Assembly (NCBI GenBank): GCA_938008215.1
Contig: CALLLS010000028.1
Location: 1 to 52,994, forward strand
Direction: 5' to 3'
Length of the DNA stretch: 52,994 nt
Origin: an uncultured Verrucomicrobiales bacterium
Lineage (GTDB): Bacteria; Verrucomicrobiota; Verrucomicrobiia; Verrucomicrobiales; Akkermansiaceae
Shown here: one piece after another, positions 46,268-52,994 of the stretch
Layout: each line of letters opens with the position of its first letter
Position numbering within the stretch: position 1 is the first letter of the stretch
Made by a program: the position numbers and the translations under genes
The notes under the pieces: generated by a model
The model's input: the letters and a program-made list of their open reading frames with translations, nothing else
Told to the model about the DNA's origin: nothing
Database searches by the model: none

Positions 46268-46831
46268 ATGACAGCAAGAGAAGAACTCAAATCCTTATTA
46301 TTAGAGCAGTCCGTAAAGACGGGGGACTTCACCCTTTCATCAGGAGCAAAAAGTGACCTCTATGTGGACTGTCGAACAACGACGATCCATGCGCGCGGGG
46401 CAATTTTGATTGGGGAATTAGGTTATGAGATGGTTTGCCAAGAGTGTAAGTCTCTCGGCATTAAGCCTGACTCTATTGGTGGTCTTACGCTTGGAGCAGA
46501 CCCGATCACACTTGCGATAGCAATGGAATCCTCAAGAGCAGGCGGAGAGTTACCCTTGCGCCCCTTCGTGGTTCGTAAGGAAGCGAAGGCCCACGGAATG
46601 GGAAAACGCATAGAAGGAAGCTTTAAGGAAGGAGATGAAGTAGTGGTGGTGGAAGATACCGCAACAACGGGTGGGTCTGCACTTAAAGCAGTAGAAGCGA
46701 TTGAAGCCGCAGGAGGGAAGGTGACGTTTGTCTTAGTCCTTGTTGATCGAGAGGAAGGTGGAATAGAGAAGATAGAATCTAAAGGCTATAAGGTGGTGAG
46801 TCTCTTTACGAGAACGCAACTACTAGGCTAA
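46268..46831 (+). CDS. pyrE: Orotate phosphoribosyltransferase
   Basis: Makes OMP from orotate and PRPP in pyrimidine synthesis. SGAKSDLYVDCRTTT, the loop RKEAKAHGMGKRIEG and the PRPP motif VVVVEDTATTGGSAL are present. 187 aa from ATG 46268; the upstream frame start (46220) is less likely. Alone, with a 9-base 3' overlap with the convergent dus. Confidence 0.95.
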   Translation: MTAREELKSLLLEQSVKTGDFTLSSGAKSDLYVDCRTTTIHARGAILIGELGYEMVCQECKSLGIKPDSIGGLTLGADPITLAIAMESSRAGGELPLRPFVVRKEAKAHGMGKRIEGSFKEGDEVVVVEDTATTGGSALKAVEAIEAAGGKVTFVLVLVDREEGGIEKIESKGYKVVSLFTRTQLLG

Positions 46832-47860
46832 AATAGGCTCTAATAAGTCACTGAATCCACAGAAGAGCTTAGACTTTTCTGGCGGAAGGTGTGGCACATT
46901 TTCACCACTTTCTAGGAAGGTTCTACAGATACTGAAGAATTCCGTCTTATTTTTTGAGCGGCGGATTTGCGCTTCAAATTCCTCTTCAATGCCTTGTGAG
47001 ATGTAATTCATGTAACGTTTCATTTTATGCACATGCTTGATCTCATCAAAGGGGGCATGGAATTCCGTAGCTGTTTCTTCCCAAAGTCGCTCAATGTATC
47101 CGAGGAGGTCTTTTCTAGTGGGTTGGAAAACAGGTTCGTCTTTAAAGGCGGAATGAAGTTGAGAAAAGAGCCATGGGTTACGAATGGCTCCGCGCCCGAT
47201 CATTAAGCCCGCAGCGCCTGTTTTCTTATGGTAAGCCAGCCCAGTCGCAACATCTACGATGTTCCCGTTCGCATAAACAGGACATTCCAGCGCATCTACG
47301 GCGCGTTTGACTTCATAATGATGAACGGGGGTTTGATATCGCTCCTTCACAGTGCGACCATGGATAGATAAAGCGTCTATGGAATGCTTAGCAAAAACAT
47401 GGAGCAGGTCGTTCATTTCTTTCTCAGAGTAATAGCCCACTCTGGTCTTAACGGTGAATTCAAAGGGCGGGGGAATCGCTTCACGCAGTGCGCCTAGAAT
47501 AGCATCTATCTTTTTGGGGTCTCTGAGCAGTCCGCCGCCAGCATCCTTTCTACACACAATGGGAGCAGGGCACCCTAGATTAAGATCCACCCCTTTTACT
47601 GGGTAATGAATGAGTTCTTTTGCTCCACGAACAAGGGAAGGAATGTCTTGCCCTATCATTTGCGCGTAGATCGGCTTGTTCGTTGGGTTCTCCTCTATGG
47701 ATTTAAGAATACAAGGCTCAAGCTTGGAGTGGATATGCACTCGGAAGTATTCCGTTACATACTTATCCGCCCCACCATAATGAGCCATAAGCTTCATGAA
47801 TGGGTAATCTGTCACTCTTTGCATGGGAGCTAGAAGGAGAGTTGGAGAGGAAGTAGGCAA
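46823..47860 (-). CDS. dus: tRNA-dihydrouridine synthase
   Basis: FMN enzyme that reduces uridines in tRNA D-loops. TIM-barrel motifs: LLLAPMQRVTD at the N-terminus, VDLNLGCPAPIVCRKDAGG with the catalytic Cys region, VKTRVGY, LSIHGRTVKERY, VYANGNI and GLMIGRGAIRNPWLF. 345 aa. A TTG at 47860 is used because the first ATG (47824) would delete the APM FMN motif. DusA/B/C subtype not determined. Confidence 0.92.
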   Translation of the reverse strand: MPTSSPTLLLAPMQRVTDYPFMKLMAHYGGADKYVTEYFRVHIHSKLEPCILKSIEENPTNKPIYAQMIGQDIPSLVRGAKELIHYPVKGVDLNLGCPAPIVCRKDAGGGLLRDPKKIDAILGALREAIPPPFEFTVKTRVGYYSEKEMNDLLHVFAKHSIDALSIHGRTVKERYQTPVHHYEVKRAVDALECPVYANGNIVDVATGLAYHKKTGAAGLMIGRGAIRNPWLFSQLHSAFKDEPVFQPTRKDLLGYIERLWEETATEFHAPFDEIKHVHKMKRYMNYISQGIEEEFEAQIRRSKNKTEFFSICRTFLESGENVPHLPPEKSKLFCGFSDLLEPILA

Positions 47861-47918
47861 AGTCGTGAAATGGTTATAAAGTCAGGCAGATGTTATAATT
47901 CACAACGCTCTAATTATA

Positions 47919-47924
47919 TATACT
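47919..47924 (+). promoter_or_regulatory. Putative -10 box (TATACT) 9 bases before ATG
   Basis: TATACT is followed by ATTGTAATT and ATG (47934). Same near-leaderless arrangement as tatA. No good -35. Confidence 0.4.
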
Positions 47925-47933
47925 ATTGTAATT

Positions 47934-48332
47934 ATGGAAAACAAAGATCTAGAAAAAAAAGTAGAAACCATCGACGTAGAAGCTACCTCAGAACAAGCTC
48001 CAAAGGTAGAAAGTAATTCAGGCGATAAAGCGAAGGACTACTTTAAGCGTGGAATGGAGGATGCCGCTAAACGCGCGGAACAATATGCTCCTAAGTTTAA
48101 GAAAGAAGTAGAATCCGTCATTAGTGAAGTCGCTTATGGAGCGGGATTCGTTCCTGGTTTTTTGGGAGCGTTTGTAAATGAATTTTTGCCAGAAAATTTA
48201 AAAGAAAGTATGCAAGAAGGTGCTTCTAAAGGTGAAGCACAAGCGAAAACGGTAGCTGGAAAAGTCCGTGAGGCAAAAGCGAAAACAAAATCTGATGACT
48301 CTGATAAATATGCACCATCCGCTGAAGCATAA
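47934..48332 (+). CDS. Small charged hypothetical protein
   Basis: 132 aa, rich in Lys, Glu and Ala. Disordered acidic N-terminus (to ~30), a helical middle (DYFKRGMEDAAKRAEQY), a short hydrophobic stretch (VAYGAGFVPGFLGAFVNEFL, residues ~65-85) and an Ala/Lys-rich tail. It might associate with membranes or act as a small structural protein. Not recognised. It has its own -10 and a strong terminator, which marks it as a real, probably well-expressed gene. Confidence 0.65.
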   Translation: MENKDLEKKVETIDVEATSEQAPKVESNSGDKAKDYFKRGMEDAAKRAEQYAPKFKKEVESVISEVAYGAGFVPGFLGAFVNEFLPENLKESMQEGASKGEAQAKTVAGKVREAKAKTKSDDSDKYAPSAEA

Positions 48333-48353
48333 ACAATTGTAACTTTTAACAAG

Positions 48354-48388
48354 AACCTTCCGTATAAAAATGCGGAAGGTTTTTATTT
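48354..48388 (+). terminator. Strong rho-independent terminator
   Basis: AACCTTCCG (48354-48362), a 10-base loop, CGGAAGGTT (48373-48381), then TTTTATTTT. Lies between the small charged gene and the convergent mnmE; its T-run overlaps the mnmE stop. Confidence 0.9.
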
Positions 48389-49720
48389 TCCGATGCAGAA
48401 TTGAGCGAAGATTTGCCCTAAGATCTCTTCTGTATCGACTCTCCCAGTAAGTTCCCCGATGGCATTCAGTGCTTCTCTAAGGGTGACGGAGATAAGCTCT
48501 GGGTCTTCTTGTGAGGTTATTTCTTGAAGTGCATTCTGGAGAGAGGTCCTTATCTGGTTAAGGCAGCCTTGGTGACGAGCATTAATAGCGATGAGGGAGG
48601 AACCTGTGAGTTGATTCCCGTCTAGAAGTAACTCAGAAACTGTTTTTGGTAGATCTTTTAGTCCATTAGCCTTTTTACAGGACACTCTTAGATATTTTTT
48701 CTCCCATTCGTTTGTTATACTTTCGTCTTCTTTATTTAACAGGACGAGGTGTCTAACTTTTGGCGGGATCTTAGCGCGTTCAACTTTTGATGGGGGTAAT
48801 GTTCCGTCAATGACTTCAATGATGAGGTCTGCGGACTCCATTTCTTTATAGGCGCGATTTATCCCTTCTTGTTCAATTGCTTGTTCTGTTTTTCTGAGTC
48901 CGGCGGTATCGATGAATTTGATAGGTAAGCCTCCGATATCTACGACTTCTTCTACAGTATCACGAGTCGTCCCTGCAATCTCGCTTACGATGGCACGATC
49001 ATATCCGAGGAGTGCATTGAGTAAGGAAGATTTTCCGGCATTTGGCTCACCACAGAGAACAACTCGCGCGCCTTCTCGCAAGAGCTTTCCTGTGTAAGAA
49101 GTGGAGAGGAGGCTTTCGCATTTTGATAAAAGAGCGTCTAGTCGCTTGCTGAGGAGTGCGCCTGTTTCTGGGTCTATATCATCTTCAGGGAAATCTATGA
49201 AGGCTTCTAGGTGAGCGGTGACTTCAATGAGTGCTTCTCTCATTTCTGCAGTGACGGCTTGGATAGAGCCGTGCAGTTGGTTTTGAGCAGCACGAAGGGC
49301 AAGGTCTGACTGCGCGGAGATAATGTCCATTATTCCTTCGGCTTGTGTGAGATCTAACTTTCCATTGAGAAAGGCCCGTTGTGTGAACTCTCCCGGATCA
49401 GCGGCATCAGCTCCGCATTCGAGAAGTCTTTTTAAAACCGCTTGCGTCACATAAACCCCGCCGTGGGTAGAGAGCTCTATGGTGTCTTCTCCGGTGAAGC
49501 TCGCAGGGTTAGGGAAATAGGTAGCGAGAACTTCATCAATGTTTTCACCAGTGGTATCTGTAATAGAGCCGAGAATAGCTTTTCTCGGTGATCTGGCGAG
49601 CTTCTTAGCTCCTGTGAAGCATTTAGCTACAACTTCTAAGGAGGCTGAACCACTGAGCCGAATGACAGAGATAGCCCCTATGCCTGTAGGGGTCGCAATG
49701 GCTACTATTGTGTTATCCAT
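48383..49720 (-). CDS. mnmE: tRNA modification GTPase MnmE
   Basis: With MnmG makes the cmnm5 modification of wobble uridine. N-terminal TIVAIATPTGIGAISVIRLS and HGGVYVTQAVLKRLLE; G1 GEPNAGKSSLLNALL, then GTTRDTVEE and DTAGLR; the C-terminal FCIGK is the essential motif. 445 aa. hisC's stop lies 5 bases before its start. Confidence 0.97.
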   Translation of the reverse strand: MDNTIVAIATPTGIGAISVIRLSGSASLEVVAKCFTGAKKLARSPRKAILGSITDTTGENIDEVLATYFPNPASFTGEDTIELSTHGGVYVTQAVLKRLLECGADAADPGEFTQRAFLNGKLDLTQAEGIMDIISAQSDLALRAAQNQLHGSIQAVTAEMREALIEVTAHLEAFIDFPEDDIDPETGALLSKRLDALLSKCESLLSTSYTGKLLREGARVVLCGEPNAGKSSLLNALLGYDRAIVSEIAGTTRDTVEEVVDIGGLPIKFIDTAGLRKTEQAIEQEGINRAYKEMESADLIIEVIDGTLPPSKVERAKIPPKVRHLVLLNKEDESITNEWEKKYLRVSCKKANGLKDLPKTVSELLLDGNQLTGSSLIAINARHQGCLNQIRTSLQNALQEITSQEDPELISVTLREALNAIGELTGRVDTEEILGQIFAQFCIGK

Positions 49721-49725
49721 AACAC

Positions 49726-50811
49726 TTATAAGACTTCATCCAGCACCTCTAAGAAGCGTGCGTTTTCGGTAGGAGTGCCAACGGAGACACGAATCCAATC
49801 TGGAAGCTTATACCCACTCATGGCACGAACAATGACGCCTTTTGCGAGCATTTCTTTAAAGACACGATCTCCTTCTTTTACTTTAACGAGGACAAAATTC
49901 GCAACGGATGGAACGTATTCTAGGTTACGCTTCTCAAACTCGGAATGAAAGAGCTCTAAGCCGATACGATTATTCTCTACCGTGGCATTAATGTGAGAGG
50001 TGTCATTGATAGCGGCGAGGGCGCCAGCTTGTGCAATGGCATTCGCATTGAATGGTTGGCGTGCTTTATTCAGGATATTGGCGAGAGGCTCAGAGGCAAG
50101 ACCGTAGCCGATTCTTAAGGCCGCCAGTCCTTGTGCCTTAGAAAAGGTTCTGAGGACACACACGTTTTTCCCTTCTCGGATATATTTAAGAGTGTCTGGT
50201 GCGTCATCTAGGAATTCAAAGTATGCTTCATCAAAGACGACGATGACATGCTCTGGGACTTTTGCCATGAAGGCGTCAATCGCGGCCTCTGAAACTATCG
50301 TTCCCGTGGGGTTGTTAGGATTCGCGATGAAGACGAGGCGCGTTTTATCTGTGATGGCATTTAACATGCCGTCTAGATCATGCACAAAGCCAGGGTCTGG
50401 GACGGCTACATATTTAGCCCCGAAGAGGGTAGCCATGAGCTTATAAACGACGAAGGCGTGCTCTGCTGCGACCAGCTCCGCATCTGGATTTAAGAAGGAG
50501 TGACACAGGAGCTCGATGATTTCATTTGAGCCATTCCCTAAGACAGTGTTTTTAATGTCTAAGTCATATTTTTCTGCGATAGCGGAGCGTAATTTGAAGC
50601 CTCCACCATCAGGGTAGATGTGTGCAGTGCTTGCCGCTTCAGCGATCGCTTTTTGAGCTAAAGGAGAAGGTCCAAGAGGGTTTTCATTGCTGGCAAGCTT
50701 GACGATCTCTTTAGGATCTAGCCCTAGCTCTCGGGCGGTCTCTTCAATAGGTTTTCCAGGCTCGTAAGCTACGAGGTCACAGACGAATTGGTTTGCGTGA
50801 TCAGTTGTCAT
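49726..50811 (-). CDS. hisC: Histidinol-phosphate aminotransferase
   Basis: PLP enzyme that transaminates imidazole acetol phosphate in histidine synthesis. VKLASNENPLGPSPLA, NGSNEIIELLCH, IANPNNPTGTIV, VVFDEAYFEF, the PLP Lys in RTFSKAQGLAALRIGY. 361 aa. No other his genes nearby. A broader aminotransferase role (for example aromatic) is possible in this family. Confidence 0.88.
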   Translation of the reverse strand: MTTDHANQFVCDLVAYEPGKPIEETARELGLDPKEIVKLASNENPLGPSPLAQKAIAEAASTAHIYPDGGGFKLRSAIAEKYDLDIKNTVLGNGSNEIIELLCHSFLNPDAELVAAEHAFVVYKLMATLFGAKYVAVPDPGFVHDLDGMLNAITDKTRLVFIANPNNPTGTIVSEAAIDAFMAKVPEHVIVVFDEAYFEFLDDAPDTLKYIREGKNVCVLRTFSKAQGLAALRIGYGLASEPLANILNKARQPFNANAIAQAGALAAINDTSHINATVENNRIGLELFHSEFEKRNLEYVPSVANFVLVKVKEGDRVFKEMLAKGVIVRAMSGYKLPDWIRVSVGTPTENARFLEVLDEVL

Positions 50812-50867
50812 TTGGGAAGGGTATAGTTGCTAAAGGGATCGTTTAATGCTATGAATAACTCAAGAGG

Positions 50868-51545
50868 CTAAGTTGGCTTTTGTGCGGTATAAATTGAGGA
50901 AATGCCGCAGGATAACGGAATGGAATTGGGGGACTTAAAGCCTTGTGAAGCGATGAGCCTTTCCATCCTTTTACCAGACGGAAACTTTTGGATCGATCCT
51001 GATAGGTAATGGTAAGCATCTGGCTGCTGCGTGAGAAACCCAGCTAAATGCGGGAGGACATTATCTAGATAAAAGATATATGGCGAGCGCAATAGGTTTG
51101 CTGGAACGGAGAAGTCTAGTATTAAAAGATGCCCTCCAGGTTTGAGAACTCTCAGCATTTCTTCAAGCGCTCTTTCCCAATCTGCCATGTTCCTGAGACC
51201 AAAGGCAACAGTGACTACATCATAAGAGTTATCATCGAAGGGTAGGTTTAGTGCATCTGCCTCTAGAGTTTTTTGCACTCCTCTGGAAGTCGCATAAGCC
51301 AGCATTTCTGCACAGAAGTCTGAGCCCGTAACGGAGCACTCAGATAATACTTTTTGAAATTCTAAGGCTAGATCTCCAGTTCCTGTTGCGATATCTAAAA
51401 GGGAGGTGGGATTCCACGCTTTTACAATCTGCGCGACCTTTTTTCTCCATAGTATATCAGTGCCTAAGCTTAAAACATGGTTTGTGATGACGTAGTTGTC
51501 TGCAATGCGCGCAAACGCACCTTTTACATATTCAGGATCTTGCAT
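50868..51545 (-). CDS. ubiE: Menaquinone/ubiquinone methyltransferase (UbiE/MenG)
   Basis: SAM methyltransferase for demethylmenaquinone. LLDIATGTGDLALEF (SAM loop), GSDFCAEML, ADALNLPFDDNSYDVVTVAF, GLRNMADWERALEEMLRVLKPGG. 225 aa. ATG 51545 used; the longer frame to 51614 lies within the GNAT gene. The GNAT gene ends 4 bases upstream. Together with the MenH-like gene at 2.5 kb it points to menaquinone as the respiratory quinone. Confidence 0.92.
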   Translation of the reverse strand: MQDPEYVKGAFARIADNYVITNHVLSLGTDILWRKKVAQIVKAWNPTSLLDIATGTGDLALEFQKVLSECSVTGSDFCAEMLAYATSRGVQKTLEADALNLPFDDNSYDVVTVAFGLRNMADWERALEEMLRVLKPGGHLLILDFSVPANLLRSPYIFYLDNVLPHLAGFLTQQPDAYHYLSGSIQKFPSGKRMERLIASQGFKSPNSIPLSCGISSIYTAQKPT

Positions 51546-51549
51546 GGAG

Positions 51550-52029
51550 TTATTTAGGTTCAGGGAGAATGTCTCTGTAGATGGAATTCTCTGATCCCTC
51601 AATGACGGTAGCACCGATCGCTTTTTCGTAAAACTCTATCGGTCCCACCCCTCCAATAATAGCGTAGGCATAGCCAGAGTCTCTCAGTGCTTCCATGCAT
51701 TTGAAGAGGAGAGCCTTTCCTATGCCGAGCCCTCGCGCATCTTCGCTTACGCCAGTGGGCCCGAAGTAACTTTTACAGGTGGTATCATAACACCCAAAAC
51801 CGAGGATCTTTTTATCCTTGGTGGCAATGAAACAAGAAGCCGGTTGCCGAGTCATTGCTACTGATACCTCACTCACCCATTTAGGTGAAAAGTGCTCAGC
51901 GACAAAGGCTTCTACAAGGTGTTTTTCATAAATCCCAGGTCTACGTAGGATAACGTCATTATCCTCACACTTTTTATATAATGAGTTTGATTCAGGCAGA
52001 GAGAAAAGCCTTACAAGCATGTCAACCAT
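51550..52029 (-). CDS. GNAT-family N-acetyltransferase
   Basis: Acetyl-CoA dependent transferase. The core is KILGFGCYDTTCKSYFGPTG, the acetyl-CoA loop EDARGLGIGKALLFKC (R-x-x-G-I-G-K-A), then AIIGGVGPIEFYEKAIGATV. 159 aa. Substrate not identifiable. Forms an operon with menG/ubiE. Confidence 0.8.
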   Translation of the reverse strand: MVDMLVRLFSLPESNSLYKKCEDNDVILRRPGIYEKHLVEAFVAEHFSPKWVSEVSVAMTRQPASCFIATKDKKILGFGCYDTTCKSYFGPTGVSEDARGLGIGKALLFKCMEALRDSGYAYAIIGGVGPIEFYEKAIGATVIEGSENSIYRDILPEPK

Positions 52030-52230
52030 GTAGTAAAGTTAGCCATGTTCACTCATTCATCAATGAGAAATGTTTGATAAAATTTAGGATGCTCCGAGTG
52101 CCGCTTGCGTGTTTGGTTAATTTTTCTACTACTACCTTATAAATGCTGTCTAGAGGGAAAATAAAATGAGTATTGGAACTCCCCAGCTTATCTCTATGAG
52201 AAGGTAGAAGTTTTCCGCATGAAATTTATA

Positions 52231-52791
52231 TTAAGTCTTGAATTTCAAAGGGAAAAGGGAAGACCAATTATTTAGGAAGGAGGTGAGTTCGCGATCATCA
52301 GATTTGAATTCGTCTGATGCAATGGAATCTTGTTCTACTTTATTTAACCCCCTTGACTCCCAGCATTTAGGTTTTGCGTTGGAAGTAACCCAGACATAGC
52401 TCTGGATTGAAGCTTTTGACCTTCCTAATGAATCATATCTTTTTAGGAGTTCTCTTGGAGGGAGAATTACAAAATCATAAGACCTGGTTTGAAATTGGTA
52501 GAGAACTAACACCCAATAATCTGCTGGCGACTCTTCTATTTTGTCTCTTCGAAAGGTCCACCACCCTCCAGACTTTATGCCTGCACTAACAGTTTGGCGC
52601 ACCCCCATGCCAAGGAAATCTTTTGAGAATTTCACCTGTAGTGAAATGCTAGAACGGCAATCTGCAGAGGTCACTAACAAATCAATACCTGTATCTTTGG
52701 CTGGTATCCAGACTCTATTCTCTGGGAATTTTTTCTCAATCTCTTGACCAACAAGGTACTCGCCAGCATGGATTGTGAATATTGGTTTCAT
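52231..52791 (-). CDS. DUF4365-like protein with PD-(D/E)XK nuclease core
   Basis: 186 aa, no signal. The N-terminal GEYLVGQEIEKKF, then TGIDLLVTS and ISLQVKFS, fits the E...D...QxK pattern of PD-(D/E)XK endonucleases, with the QVK lysine as the catalytic position. DUF4365-type proteins share this. The later part (WWTFRRDKIEESPADYWVLVLY) also fits that family. Function not known; restriction or toxin-like activity is inferred from the fold only. Confidence 0.65.
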   Translation of the reverse strand: MKPIFTIHAGEYLVGQEIEKKFPENRVWIPAKDTGIDLLVTSADCRSSISLQVKFSKDFLGMGVRQTVSAGIKSGGWWTFRRDKIEESPADYWVLVLYQFQTRSYDFVILPPRELLKRYDSLGRSKASIQSYVWVTSNAKPKCWESRGLNKVEQDSIASDEFKSDDRELTSFLNNWSSLFPLKFKT

Positions 52792-52853
52792 AAGGGAGCT
52801 TTTGACATGCTTTCAAAGATGATTTAACTCAATAACAATAAATAGACTTGTCA

Positions 52854-52994
52854 TTAAGGAACTTTAAACTTGTGGTCTTTATTAGGGTCTTGTGGGTCTA
52901 AGACTGTTTTTCCGGAAGGAATTCCCTGTATGACTACTGGATTGTTATTGTAAGGATTATACACCCACCCTGGCTTTCCAGGAATAGGGATTGC
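52854..52994 (-). CDS. C-terminal end of a gene cut by the right edge
   Basis: 46 codons and a stop are visible: AIPIPGKPGWVYNPYNNNP then VVIQGIPSGKTVLDPQDP and KFKVP. The start lies beyond the window. Tails of the pattern SPY...V...G.P.G..V.DP....F.VP are ones I associate with hypothetical proteins of Verrucomicrobia; function unknown. Confidence 0.55.
   Translation of the reverse strand, partial: AIPIPGKPGWVYNPYNNNPVVIQGIPSGKTVLDPQDPNKDHKFKVP

Overview
The window reads as a chromosomal segment of a Gram-negative bacterium, most likely from the PVC superphylum and probably Verrucomicrobiota. The clues are meso-DAP peptidoglycan genes (mpl, murF, mraY), menaquinone-type genes, two tandem PilB/GspE ATPases, lipoproteins with lipoboxes, a scarcity of Shine-Dalgarno sequences, and a right-edge protein tail of a kind I associate with Verrucomicrobia. 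The phylum call is an inference from gene content.

Left accessory region (1-9.7 kb, visibly more AT-rich than the rest): the C-terminal end of a protein cut by the window edge, with a GNAT-like segment and a His/Cys pair like that of caspase-fold peptidases; lexA; a 600-base non-coding stretch with nested inverted repeats and one copy of a ~145-bp MITE-like element; a MenH-like hydrolase; then a compact one-way operon. The operon holds a conjugation-type (Trb) type IV secretion core: VirB8/TrbF, VirB9/TrbG, a lipoprotein, VirB10/TrbI, a VirD4/TraG-like protein and an exported PAP2-like protein. The VirD4-like protein lacks both Walker B acidic residues and the PAP2-like protein lacks both catalytic histidines. 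No VirB4, VirB11, VirB6, pilin or relaxase is in the window.

Core region (9.7-35.6 kb): peptidoglycan recycling ligase mpl, a HAD phosphatase divergent from a nucleotide-pyrophosphatase-like enzyme, a DUF2207 membrane protein, tRNA-Cys, two tandem PilB/GspE genes, thyA-folA, an AraC regulator, an M42 aminopeptidase, the second MITE-like copy, ligA, a TPR protein, katG, then a minus-strand run (ACT protein, ankyrin lipoprotein, trmO, rhomboid, cobalamin adenosyltransferase, mscL, NlpC/P60 peptidase) and a divergent M23 peptidase plus RidA.

A small defence-like island (35.6-37.6 kb) carries a ParE/RelE toxin-antitoxin pair and a HEPN-motif gene whose 5' end looks frameshifted.

Second core region (37.6-53 kb): murF-mraY, tatA, a lone DsbD N-terminal-type protein, an NtrC-type activator with Glu at the phosphorylation site, HupE/UreJ-like and M15 peptidase genes overlapping by ATGA, a PEBP protein, a short proB, pyrE, dus, a small charged protein with a strong terminator, mnmE, hisC, menG/ubiE, a GNAT acetyltransferase, a PD-(D/E)XK-like protein and a gene cut by the right edge. 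Several convergent pairs overlap at their 3' ends (proB with the PEBP gene, dus with pyrE), so this part is tightly packed.
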